Of a DNA stretch of 64,000 nt, positions 20,820 through 31,316 are shown piece after piece. Under the pieces are notes generated by a model that was not told where the DNA came from, searched no databases, and saw nothing but the letters and a program-made list of their open reading frames with translations. This DNA comes from Orychophragmus violaceus (Eukaryota > Streptophyta > Magnoliopsida > Brassicales > Brassicaceae), in assembly GCA_030180135.1 (NCBI GenBank), contig CM058236.1:48714947-48778946 (forward strand), read 5' to 3'. A program made the position numbers and the translations under genes. Each line of letters begins with the position of its first letter. Position 1 is the stretch's first letter.

Positions 20820-22019
20820 TTTATTTATTGGGAAAAATGTCAAAAAATACCTGAACTATTTCATTATGACCAAAAAATATCTGGACTACAGAGCTGACCA
20901 AAAAATACCTCAACTTTGATTAATTTTTACGAAAATATCCAAACTTATGGTTGACCTGGCCAAAACAGCACACTGTTATCTCATCTGTTAAGATGAAACG
21001 ACGAACCGTTAACGGTTCCGTTAAGACAAAACGACGTTGTTTTATTCAAAGTTTTTGTTTGGGAAAATTACTAAAAAATACCTGAACTTTTTAGTTTTTG
21101 TCAAACGATACCTAAACTTTTTTTAGTTTTGGCCAAAAAATACCTAAACTATAAAGCTAGCCAAAAAATACAAAAAAAAAATTGAAAATAATTTCACACC
21201 ATAAGACTTCGAACTCATGTTGCATTGAAAGCGTGCTTTACCACTAGGCTATCTCGATAATTTGAGTATTATTTAAAACAACTAATATATAAACTTAACA
21301 ATTCAAATATAAATAAGAACTCAATTAACTAAACCCGAAATTAATGAGATTTTCCGTTTTCTGCATTCTCCGTCTTCTAAATAACTTCTTTAAATAAAAA
21401 GAGAGTTACTTGGGCCGTCAAAACTCTCGATTTTCTTTCTGAAAATTGCACAAATGACCTCTAATGACTTTCCGGAAGATCTCATTAATTTCGGTTTTAG
21501 TTAATTGGGTCATTATATATATGATTTGAGCGGTTAAGTTTATATATTATTTGTTTTAAATAATACTCGGATTATCGAGATAGTCTAGTGGTAAAGCACA
21601 CTTTCAATGCAACATGAGTTCGAAGTCTTATGGTGTGAAATTATTTTCAAACTTACTTTTTTTGTTTGTATTTTTTGGCTAGCTTTATAGTTTAGGTATT
21701 TTTTGGTCAAAACTAAAAAAGTTCAGGTATCATTTGGCAGAAACTAAAAAGTTCAGGTATTTTTTGGTAATTTTTCCAACCAAAAACTTTGGATAAAACG
21801 ACGTCGTTTTGTCTTAACGGAACCGTTAACGGTTCGTCGTTTCATCTTAACAAATGAGATAACGGTGTGCTGTTTTAGCCAGGTCAACCATAAGTTTTGG
21901 TATTTTCGAAAAAGTCAATCAAAGTTGAGGTATTTTTTTTGTCAGCTCTATAGTCCAGATATTTTTTGGCCAGAATGAAATAGTTCATGTATTTTTTGGT
22001 ATTTTTCCCTTTATTTATT
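20820..22019. mobile_element. 1.18-kb near-palindromic DNA element with 10-bp target duplication
   Basis: The element spans 20830-22009. It begins GGGAAAAATGTCAAAAAATA and ends with the near-complement (TATTTTTTGGTATTTTTCCC). It is flanked by TTTATTTATT at 20820-20829 and 22010-22019. Two arms of about 460 bp are inverted copies around a spacer near 21300-21550. Long inverted arms with a 9-10-bp duplication suit a non-autonomous Mutator-like (TIR-MULE) element. No transposase is present. Each arm includes AACCGTTAACGGTT, AAACGACG words and a tRNA-like segment. Confidence 0.7.
21575..21645 (+). other. tRNA-like segment inside the inverted arms
   Basis: ATAGTCTAGTGGTAAAGC resembles a tRNA A box (D arm), and GAGTTCGAAGTC about 30 bp downstream resembles a B box (T arm). 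The inverted copy lies at about 21190-21265 on the minus strand. A full cloverleaf with an acceptor stem and CCA was not evident, so this is a tRNA-derived relic rather than a called tRNA gene. Confidence 0.4.
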
Positions 22020-22020
22020 T

Positions 22021-22345
22021 ATTTTTTTTGTATCAATGTTAAATTTATTGATCAGAAAACCAGTTTAACAATTTACAACAAAAGGAGATTTAAAACTAAT
22101 CTTTACATGGTAAACTATCTTTGGATCTAAACTTCATCTTATGTCCAGCCAAACTCTCAAACCATCCACTAGCTTTGATCCTGGTAGAACTAAGGTGGAT
22201 AGTTTGTTGCATACCTTCCTGTCTATGTCCTTTATTAATTGCCTCTGTAGAGTTGGGATCTCTCCATGCCGGCGCCTATTCCTCTCTATCCAAAGGGAAT
22301 GGATTGTACATTGCATCACATATCTCACTTCAGCCATGTTATTGA
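22021..22345 (-). pseudogene. LINE 3'-end fragment
   Basis: On the minus strand it encodes MQCTIHSLWIERNRRRHGE, typical of the C-terminal end of a plant L1 ORF2 zinc-binding region. The 3' end reads into a poly(A) (plus-strand T run near 22021-22029). It is 5'-truncated. Its left edge abuts the 10-bp duplication of the palindromic element. Confidence 0.65.
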
Positions 22346-23274
22346 CTTTGACATCTTTGTAATCTACATCTCATTTTGGCTCTATATTTCATCATGTTCA
22401 TGTCTATTTGGGAAATACTTTACATGAACCTGAAAGTTTTTGAAACAATTACAAAGTTGCAACAAAACTCAATCGCATAGAATATCTCACTAAATTTCGT
22501 TCAAAGTATTACGTTGTTCGATGAATTTTCCAAAGTTACCTCGCGGACAAAATGCAACGTATGAAAGAAGATGAACTTTGGTACCTTAACATTCCCTTCT
22601 GTTTTCAAAATGCTCACCAAATACATGGCTATAACTTATTGTCTTAATTGACTTTATGAGGCTATTACATGCCACTCGTCCCTATCTCCAACGTGATATT
22701 ACTAGAAGGTAAAATGCCAAAGATTCCATTCAAGAGAACATATAATTATCCTATCCTCTTCTCAAAATACTAACCCTTGCATCTTCCCAAAACTAATTGC
22801 AAGTCATCCAATGAAGGTAACTTTCATTTCTTCCCAAAACTATCTATATGATCAATATCCCATTTGTCATTCACTTTAAATGTAGCACAATTTAGACATG
22901 AAATCGTTTCAAACTCGTACAAATAAAATCTGATGGGTTGATCACCAATAAGTGATCATAACTACTAAGACATACAAACCTCCAACTGATGTGTAATTAA
23001 GCACGTAATAGACAGCTAGCAGCGCTTGCCATGTGTATTCAAGCTTTTTTAAACGTCACAAGCAGCCAAACTCATAAGTGAAATGTATTATTCATATAAC
23101 ATCAATATCAGATCTTCCAACCGCCAGCAAGAAACATCACACATTGGTTAAATCACCTGACACAACAAACCCGAGTGACCAACAAACCTGCTCAGACAAC
23201 TTTATCGCCCAATTGTCTGAAAAAAGCAGCGGGAAAGGCAAGAGCTCGGATGACATAAGCAGATGGCACAGGTT
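22251..23274. repeat. 1.03-kb direct repeat, copy 1
   Basis: It is nearly identical to 24307-25338. The size difference (1024 against 1032) is explained by three small indels: +2 in TCTCTCC, -1 in GGGTTGTCACC and +7 in a repeated AACTCAT. It starts inside the LINE fragment and ends at CACAGGTT, immediately before an Athila-type LTR. Its last 175 bp derive from the kinase gene. Confidence 0.9.
23100..23274 (+). pseudogene. CDC7-like kinase exon 10 fragment, copy 1
   Basis: On the plus strand the sequence matches the sense strand of the functional kinase gene's exon 10 (32953-32483). It includes the SKKHHT, PDTTN and AGKIRAR-like parts and the AGCAGATGG junction. It is cut at 23274 by the LTR. 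It has no intact frame. Confidence 0.75.
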
Positions 23275-23276
23275 AC

Positions 23277-24140
23277 TGATATATTATGGTTTTTACTAGT
23301 TTTAGGCCATGATATAGATGTGTTTTAGTGTCTTTTGTCTTTGTTTAGAGTCTTTTACAGGTATAATCAGGTTGGGAGCTAAATTGGAGATTATGGAGCA
23401 TTTTGGAGATTTCTGGAGTGATTGGCCGAGAGATAGAGTTCACTGTCCGAGACAGAGAAAGGTGTCGATCGTTGCACTCTAGCAACGATCGTTGCACCAG
23501 CGAGATGGGCCAAAAACTCGGCGGTTTAGAAGAATCAAGATATTGCACTTTGATCCAGAAGTTCCTGATATTTACAAAGAAGCCCCTGGCCGAGATTATG
23601 CCTATATAATAGAGTTTTTAGAGTTTTTATTAGAACAACTTCATAATTAAGAGCAGAGGATTTTTAGAGCTTTTGGGGCTGATCTGAACCTGATTCATCA
23701 TCTGTATTTGGAGAAGATTTCGAACCCCTTTTACTCTTATTCTTTTATGCAATTTACTTATCATATGATCATGTTTTCGTTATCTATGTCTGAGTAGATT
23801 CCTAGTTAGACTTAGGGTTTCTCACATAGGATTTCATGACTTGCTAGACTTGTTCAATTTCAGTTAAGGATTCAAACTATATCTGTTCTTCAATTTAATT
23901 GTGCTTAAAGCTAGTTCTAACCTGATCAATTAGAATCTAGATCTTAGGTTGCTAAATACGTCACGGAAGTGGGGTTTAGGAATCTGAACTAATTAAATTG
24001 GGCAATTAAACTTTGCGCAAACGAAAGTTTGGTTTAGAATAATTGTGAACATATCAAACTTGAGCCTATTGCTAGTTTAATCTGTTAGTTCTCGCAAACG
24101 GAAGTTTGGTCTAATGCTGAATTTTCGGATTATAATTATT
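23277..24140 (+). repeat. Third-family Athila-type LTR (truncated)
   Basis: It starts TGATATATTATGG and follows the same layout as the 9965 LTR (GTCTTTTGTC..GAGTCTTTTACAGG). It carries a palindromic box pair at the same 187-bp offset, but with a different sequence. The 3' edge is lost. From about 24125 to 24306 an AT-rich filler with an A run and GGGTGTTACAG precedes the second direct-repeat copy. No internal region is left. Confidence 0.7.
23463..23494 (+). repeat. Paired boxes with a different sequence (CAACGATCGTTG type)
   Basis: TGTCGATCGTTG is at 23463 and CAACGATCGTTG at 23483, 20 bp apart, 187 bp from the LTR start. The core TCGATCG-like palindrome is kept, but the arms differ from the TGTCG..CGACA family. 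Confidence 0.75.
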
Positions 24141-24306
24141 TTCTCATATTTTATTTAAGATGATAAATTAGCTTTATTGGTTTATTTTTATTTTAACGGT
24201 TTATTTAATAATTGAAAAATGTTTATTTGAGTGGTTTTATGTACATTTGTTTAGATTAATAGTGACATACGGTCTTAGTTAGGAAAAAAAAAAAGACGGG
24301 TGTTAC

Positions 24307-25338
24307 AGTTGGGATCTCTCCATGCCGGCGCCTATTCCTCTCTATCCAAAGGGAATGGATTGTACATTGCATCACATATCTCACTTCAGCCATGTTATTG
24401 ACTTTGACATCTTTGTAATCTACATCTCATTTTGGCTCTATATTTCATCATGTTCATGTCTATTTGGGAAATACTTTACATGAACCTGAAAGTTTTTGAA
24501 ACAATTACAAAGTTGCAACAAAACTCAATCGCATAGAATATCTCACTAAATTTCGTTCAAAGTATTACGTTGTTCGATGAATTTTCCAAAGTTACCTCGC
24601 GGACAAAATGCAACGTATGAAAGAAGATGAACTTTGGTACCTTAACATTCCCTTCTGTTTTCAAAATGCTCACCAAATACATGGCTATAACTTATTGTCT
24701 TAATTGACTTTATGAGGCTATTACATGCCACTCGTCCCTATCTCTCCAACGTGATATTACTAGAAGGTAAAATGCCAAAGATTCCATTCAAGAGAACATC
24801 TAATTATCCTATCCTCCTCTCAAAATACTAACCCTTGCATCTTCCCAAAACTAATTGTAAGTCATCCAATGAAGGTAACTTTCATTTCTTCCCAAAACTA
24901 TCTATATGATCAATATCCCATCTGTCATTCACTTTAAATGTAGCACAATTTAGACATGAAATCGTTTCAAACTCGTACAAATAAAATCTGATGGGTTGTC
25001 ACCAATAAGTGATCATAACTACTAAGACATACAAACCTCCAACTGATGTGTAATTAAGCACGTAATAGACAGCTAGCAGCGCTTGCCATGTGTATTGAAG
25101 CTTTTTTAAACGTCACAAGCAGCCAAACTCATAACTCATAAGTGAAATGTATTATTCACATAACATCAATAACAGATCTTCCAACCGCCAGCAAGAAACA
25201 TCACACATTGGTTAAATCACCTGACACAACAAACCCGAGTGACCAACAAATATGCTCAGACAACTTTATCGCACAATAGTCTGAAAAAAGCAGCGGGAAT
25301 GGCAAGAGCTCGGATGATATAAGCAGATGGCACAGGTT
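24307..25338. repeat. 1.03-kb direct repeat, copy 2
   Basis: This is the second copy of 22251-23274, at an offset of 2056-2064 bp. Its right end continues unbroken into kinase-derived sequence, so this copy keeps the older junction. The two copies are nearly identical, which implies a recent duplication. Confidence 0.9.
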
Positions 25339-25445
25339 CCATAACCAAGAGGCAGAAGTGCTGGCTTAAATTCAGCCAAAGATGTGACCAACACAAGGAA
25401 CAACCCTTCAGGTTCAGGTGAAAAGAGGAGGGGGCCTTTGCCGTT
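25150..25445 (+). pseudogene. CDC7-like kinase exon 10 fragment, copy 2
   Basis: Plus-strand sequence matches kinase exon 10 in sense orientation past the point where copy 1 stops (GCCAAAGATGTGACCA, ACAACCCTTCAGG). It ends near CCTTTGCCGTTTCCC and is followed directly by exon 3 sequence in the opposite orientation. Confidence 0.75.
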
Positions 25446-25800
25446 TCCCGAGGATTTTCACATCTCCGAACAAAAGATCTATCTTGATTTATTGTAACAG
25501 AAAGCATCAACGGCAACTCTCTGACATGTGTGCTGAAGATGTCTACGGCGTGGTCTTCTTGCTTTAGTGGGTTACAAGTTGTTAACTTACAACTCAAGTC
25601 AGGCTTATCTTCACAATGTAAATTGATCTTAACTCATTTTCTGATGGCATGGAAGAGGCAGCGGGATCAGACGGTACATTGGGAGTTTGTATCTTCCCAT
25701 TTCTATCCTCATCGTCTTCGATTAATCTTAGGTTGTCAACAATTTGAAAATCTCCAATCACAAATCAAAAGCCTTGTCGACTAAAAATTGATGACGATGG
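25446..25800 (-). pseudogene. CDC7-like kinase exon 3 fragment, inverted relative to exon 10 piece
   Basis: The minus-strand frame contains LKQEDHAVDIFST, matching LKQEDHAVEIFST of the functional gene (exon 3, 34385-34720). Further matching stretches follow, such as GATGGCAT and TCTTCGATTAATCTTAGG. The sense direction is opposite to the adjoining exon 10 fragment, so a rearrangement joined two distant exons tail to tail. Confidence 0.75.
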
Positions 25801-25980
25801 TATTATACTTCTAGAAGACATCTGAGTGGAAGCTTCAGGAAAGCGATGTGAATCTTGCGTTCGCTTGTGGTTTTGCCACATAGTAAGTTAGAAGGTTCTC
25901 TCAGATGTTCTTAATGTCATCTGCATAAGAAAATAAAAGTAATATTTTTTTAATTCCAGTGGTCTATTCTCGAGAGAATC

Positions 25981-28900
25981 CTAAAAGAGATAATAGTTAG
26001 ATTTATGGCAAAGCTCTACCCGCAATCGCTTCTTGCTTCTCCCATTCTCCATGTCACTTTCTCCACACTGTTGGTTGTACTGAGTTTCAGAGCTTGTACA
26101 ACTACCATCCTTGGATGGAGGTACATTTAAGAGCTGTACGCCGCATCCTTTTATCTTATGGGTGAAATAGCCTCAAAATCGAATGCCAGGTCGTTGTCGT
26201 TGTAGCCCAGTTCATATGAATGACAACTGACTTTTTCTGGAAGATATAACTCGTAGTAGAACACAACCAGATGAGTCACATTACACGAGTCAACGTCAAT
26301 GAAAACATGACGACTGTTTCTTTTGCCTCTAAAGTACCACCATACCCTAATGCATGCAGAACAGTTTATGGGGTAGTGAATTGGAGGTTCAAGCAAGATG
26401 CAAACCTTAGATTGCAACACTTCCTGAGAAAGGGAGCTCTCAGGTAAAGATATTGTCAGCGAAGTCCCGTGAGCGCGATGTCTGAAATACAGATGCACTT
26501 CTACACCTGGTATGACTGCATACAAGAAATCTGACTGTAGAATGTGTTTCTTTGCATCTCGGTCCAGATTGAAGCAATTGTGGAATTTCAAGCAATTCAC
26601 TGGATTGACAAAGGAGTGAGATATACTCTGCAGAGATGCACAATTCTTTGCACATACTGTTGGGGTTCCAGGATGAGAGTAAACCACCTCGGTCACTGGT
26701 TGCTGACTGTCAGTGCTGCGTGTCACCGCACTTGCATCATCACTGAAAGCTGTGACTCCTTCACAATCTGAAAAGTCTACATCCACAAGACGTTTCAAAC
26801 TAAAACTGTTTGACGCGACGTTCTTCAGCTTCTTGCAACCTCTCATCGTTAGTGTACTGAGGCCAGAGATATTCTGAATCCAAGAAGGAACCTTTTCAAT
26901 CGCAGTGTAGTCTAGATGAAGATGTACAATGCTCGTTGAAATCTGAGGAAAACTTCTCAACCGTGAGCATCCATTGAGATTGAAATACCCATTAAGCGAT
27001 ATCAAGTTAACATCATTTGGAAGAATTTCGAGCCCTGTGCACCCTTTCATCTTCAAATCCACCAGTTTCTTGAGATTCCGAATGGAAGATGAAAGCATCA
27101 CCAAACTTTTGCAATTGGTGAGATCCAAATACTCAAGATTGGTGGCTTTTGAAAGATCTGGAATTTCTTTTAGGCTTTCACAACCAGACAAATCCATCCT
27201 CCTCAGACTTCCAAGCGACTGAAACAAAAAAAAAAAGGACAAAGTCCATACAGTTTAGATGTTGATTGATCATTCATGTGAAACTGCTGCGTTTGTATTT
27301 GCCATTTTGTTCTATCGTTTACCACTTGTTTTTATACTATTTAATTTTCCTATGGTTCTAGGACTTTCCTTTGCCATAATGGATATAGAAAAACATGTGT
27401 ACTTTTATATAAATAGCATTATGTGATTGTAGCAACTGATTAAAGCAAGAAAAACTTGTAAGCAGTTTATAACCAAATTCCTTGTGAATAAAAAATAGTA
27501 TAGCAAAAGAACTCATGGTACTAGATTTCGAATCCCAATTTGAGTGTGAGGTCCATTTATGACAAATATACTAACCAATATTTCAGACCAAGGAAATCAT
27601 ATAACACAACTAAAAGAAAGACTGAAGAAAATAATCAACAACATGATAAATGAATTTGACGAAGTTACCTGGATTCCTTCCCAAAGCTTCTCAAGCTTGC
27701 TACCTGACATTGTGAAATTTACAAGATATTCTGCGCAAAAGTTAGAGGGTAAATATTTCATCGGACAATCACCCCAAACGAGTTCAGTGACCCTAGAGGA
27801 ATTCCCAATAAAGAAACAATCTTTGTGTTCTTTTATCGCAGTTCCATTTAGATGGAGCTCTGAACTGTTCCTTATTAACTGAGGGAAACTTCTCAAACTT
27901 GAGCATCCTCTAAGATCGAGGTGCTCCAGAGATTCCAAGTTGCCATTGATCGGAAGAACTTTTAGCTTTGTGCATCCTTGCATTTCCAACCGCTTCAGTT
28001 TATTGAGATTCCGAAAAGAAGAAGGAACCATCACTAAACTTTTGCAATCATTAAGTTCCAAATGGTCAAGATTGGTGGCCTTCAAAAGATCTGGTAGTTC
28101 TTTAAGTTTTTCAGATCCTGACAAATCCATTCTCTCTAGACATCCAAGCGACTGAAACAAAAGAAATAAAGACCAATCAGCAAATGCAGTAGCAGAAAAA
28201 GACCACGAAGGTCACTTAGGCACGATTTTTAGAGAACATTAACAATAAAATTACCCGGATTCCTTCCCATAACTTCTCAAGCTTACTACCTCTCATTGTG
28301 AGATAAACGAGACTTTCTGAACGAAAGCCAGGAGGCAGAGATCTCAATGGGCAACCATTCCAATCAAGTTTAGTGAGCCCTAAGATATTCTCAAGGTTGG
28401 AAGAATCTTCTTCGTCTATGGCTGTTCCATCTAAAATGAGCCCTGAAATGTTGCTTGAAATTCGAGGAAAACGTCTCAAGCTTGAGCATCCACTGAGATT
28501 GAGGTAATCAAGACATCCCAAGTTGATATCAGTTGAAAGAACCTCAAGCTTTGTGCATCCTTCCATCGATAGCTTCCTCAGTTTGTTGAGATTCTGAATT
28601 GAGGAAGGAAGCGTTACCAAAGATGTGCATCCCAAAAGATTCAATTTCTCGAGACTTGTAGCATTTGAAAGATTTGGAAGTTCTTTCAACTTGGTGGACC
28701 CATCCAGTCTTATCTTCTTAAGACTTCGAAGTGGCTAAAACAAAATGGCGAAAAAGACATCAAACACATTCAAATTAATGCTCATACACAAAGAACTAAG
28801 TTAAACCACTGAAGACTAAGAAAGAAAACATAAAAGTAGTACCTGGACTCCTTCCCACAACTTCTCTAGGTTGCTATTTTCCATTGTGAGTTTAACCAGA

Positions 28901-30892
28901 ATTTCTGCTCTAAAGTTGAAACGCAAACACGTCAACGGATATCTATCCCAATATAGCAATCTGAGTTTACGAGGCAAATAAACGTAGCCTCGAGGTAAAC
29001 ACAATCTGCCTTCACCAGTTTCCCACGACCACTCCTTGTATACTTTTAGAAATGTAAGATTACGCATTCCTTTGAATGAATGCTCATTTATAAACAACGC
29101 CTCGTCGAGCTCTGATGTGTTGAAATACATGCCTAGTACATTTTCGGTGCCCTGAAACAAAAAATACCCACACAAGAAAATTAGTCTTCTAACAAGCAGA
29201 ATAATCAACCAGATGATAGAATCGAACATGAAAAGCACCCTTACGAGATTTTCGGTAAATACATCACAGATATCCTTAGTATCCACCAAGAACCGCCGTT
29301 TTCCAGGATTGTAAATGGACTCTGCACGAACAATTTCTTTACCTAACATTTGTAGCAAGCTGTGCATATGTACAGTTTTACTTGGTGGTGTTATACGAAT
29401 GAGGGACTTATCCGCCAGCATTCTGAGCCCAGTGCCAACACTATCTCCAAGCAAGTTCTTGATATAATCTACTTTTTGACCATTGAGTAAACATGCAATG
29501 TAAAGAAAAACTTCTTGATCTTTGCAATCTAGCTCATCGTAGCTGACTCTTAACGTTTTCTCAATTCTCCCATCGAGGCCATCTCGGAGCCTAGGCAACA
29601 ACTCCATCCACTCCTCCTTGTCTTTTCCTCTTAAAGAAGAACCCAATACGTTGAGACCTAAAGGTAGATTACCGGCCAGGTTTGCAACTTCACCAGCTAA
29701 CTTCATGAAACCATCAGGTGGAGAGTTTTGCCCAAAACTACATCGACAAAACATCTGTAGAGCCAGATTTTCAGATGGAAAATCAACCTCATAGATAAGG
29801 TCAATCTTATGAGACCTGAGAAGTTGCTTATCTTTAGTTATCACAATAATTCTGCTCCTGGATCCAAACCATCCAGTTTGTCCGACCAATGTCTTTAAAA
29901 GCTCCAGATCATTCACATCATCAAGAACAATGAGAACTTTCTTGTGCTTTAGCCTTTGTTCTACCGCACCTAAATGGAAAACCTTTATCTCCTTTTGACA
30001 GAGAATTTCTGATAGAAACTGCTCTTCCCAGCACAACTTCATGCCATAGTCATCACGGATGGTTCTTTTATACATTACGAAAGCCCGATGGGGAAATTGA
30101 CTGGAGATTCGACAGAATAGAGCTCTTGCTATAGTACTCTTACCAATCCCTGAAGGCCCCACAATCCCTACCATTTTCACATCCTCAGAATTCAAGCACA
30201 ACATTGAATTCATTGCTTGTAAATGAGCTTCAATCCCAACGAAATCACCAAGATCAATCGATGGTGAAATAAGAAGCTTATTGGAAACATCGTTGGCAAT
30301 TGTTTCAATCATGTTCGATTCGTCACTCCTAATATCAACAAGGAACACTCTACAATCACAGAGTCTAAGGAAGGAAACCCTAATAGTTAAACAAAATTGA
30401 ATGTAGAAACAATCATACGTACCAGTTCCGAGAATCTTCTCCGGCCATATTTGCTACCTCTGCTAGAGCTTGCATCCATCTTTGTTTCTCATCATCCGTT
30501 TTGCCCTCGCAGGTTTTCATAAAGGCGTCGCCAAATTCCCCAGTCTGCTTTCTAACATGCGAAGGATCAACATTGTAGAAAACCGGAATCACCATTTGAT
30601 TTAACTCCTTAAAGGACTTGTGGATCTCAACCAGTTCGTTCAAGCACCAGCTGGAAGAAGCGTAATTCTTAGAGAAGACGACGATTGAGATCCTCGATTC
30701 TCTTATCGCCGATAAAAGCTCAGGGCCGATTGGGCGGCTTCTCTCGATCCCATGATCGATGAATGTGGTGATTGATTTGCGGTCAAGCTCCTTGAGAAGA
30801 TGGCTGAGGAATGATTTGCGGACATCTTCACCGCTGAAGCTCGGGAACACGTCGTATCTCCGGCTGCGAGAAGAAGAAGAAGAAGAAGCCAT
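25981..30892 (-). CDS. TIR-NB-LRR immune receptor, SNC1/RPP4/RPP5-like, six exons, frameshifted at the C-terminus
   Basis: Deduced exons: 30892-30423, 30328-29245, 29151-28843, 28734-28255, 28151-27669, 27218-26151, giving 1297 residues to the first stop. TIR occupies residues about 12-150 (YDVFPSFSGEDVRKSF; SSWCLNELVEI with the putative NADase Glu86). NB-ARC has P-loop GPSGIGKST (214-222), kinase-2 KKVLIVLDDV, GNLPLGLNVLGSSL and MHSLLQMLGKEIV. LRRs follow in exons 3-6 (repeated KLEKLWEG ends), then a post-LRR domain near the C-terminus. The family senses pathogen effectors and triggers cell death via TIR NADase activity. The reading frame stops at 26151, but from 26154 another frame encodes a typical tail (IKGCGVQLLNVPPSKDGS) to a TAG at 25981. 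It begins 424 bp downstream of the kinase gene on the same strand. The assignment rests on remembered SNC1/RPP5 family sequence. Confidence 0.88.
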
Positions 30893-31316
30893 GGAGAAAA
30901 GATAACAAAACTCAAAGCTCACACTCTGAACATTGAGGTAAATCAGTAATATTGAGATGCAGAGAGTGAGAAACTTCGCAAAAGTGACTCGAAGAAGACT
31001 TACTTTACTCGATGTTTTCACATTCCACCAACCATCATTGTTTAAAAAAATATTACTAAATTTGTATGAGTGTGGTGTTACTGTACACCAGGATATTTCT
31101 TGGTTGTTTCCACTACCCATCATCACCCTTCCAGAACATTTTAGTTTAGTTACCCTTTTCTAATTGTTTAGAATTTCAATTCGGTCGTCTATACAAGTAA
31201 AAATGTTAGTACTAAATTTGCATGTCATGCAAGGTGTGGTGTGGAGTCTGTGGACCGTGGAGTGAAGAAGGCTTGAATTGTTATGTCTAGTTACATTTGT
31301 AATATTAGTGTAGAGA
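30893..31316 (-). other. Intergenic region between kinase and TNL genes
   Basis: 424 bp separate the kinase stop (31317) from the TNL start (30892). This must hold the kinase terminator and the TNL promoter and 5' UTR. No clear TATA box or polyadenylation motif could be assigned with confidence. Confidence 0.5.

Noticed and set aside
21575..21645. Functional tRNA gene
   Set aside because: A/B-box-like motifs are present, but no complete cloverleaf or acceptor stem could be drawn.
22251..25338. Direct repeats as LTRs of a single element
   Set aside because: Neither copy has TG..CA ends, a primer-binding site or a polypurine tract, and copy 2 continues into kinase-derived sequence.
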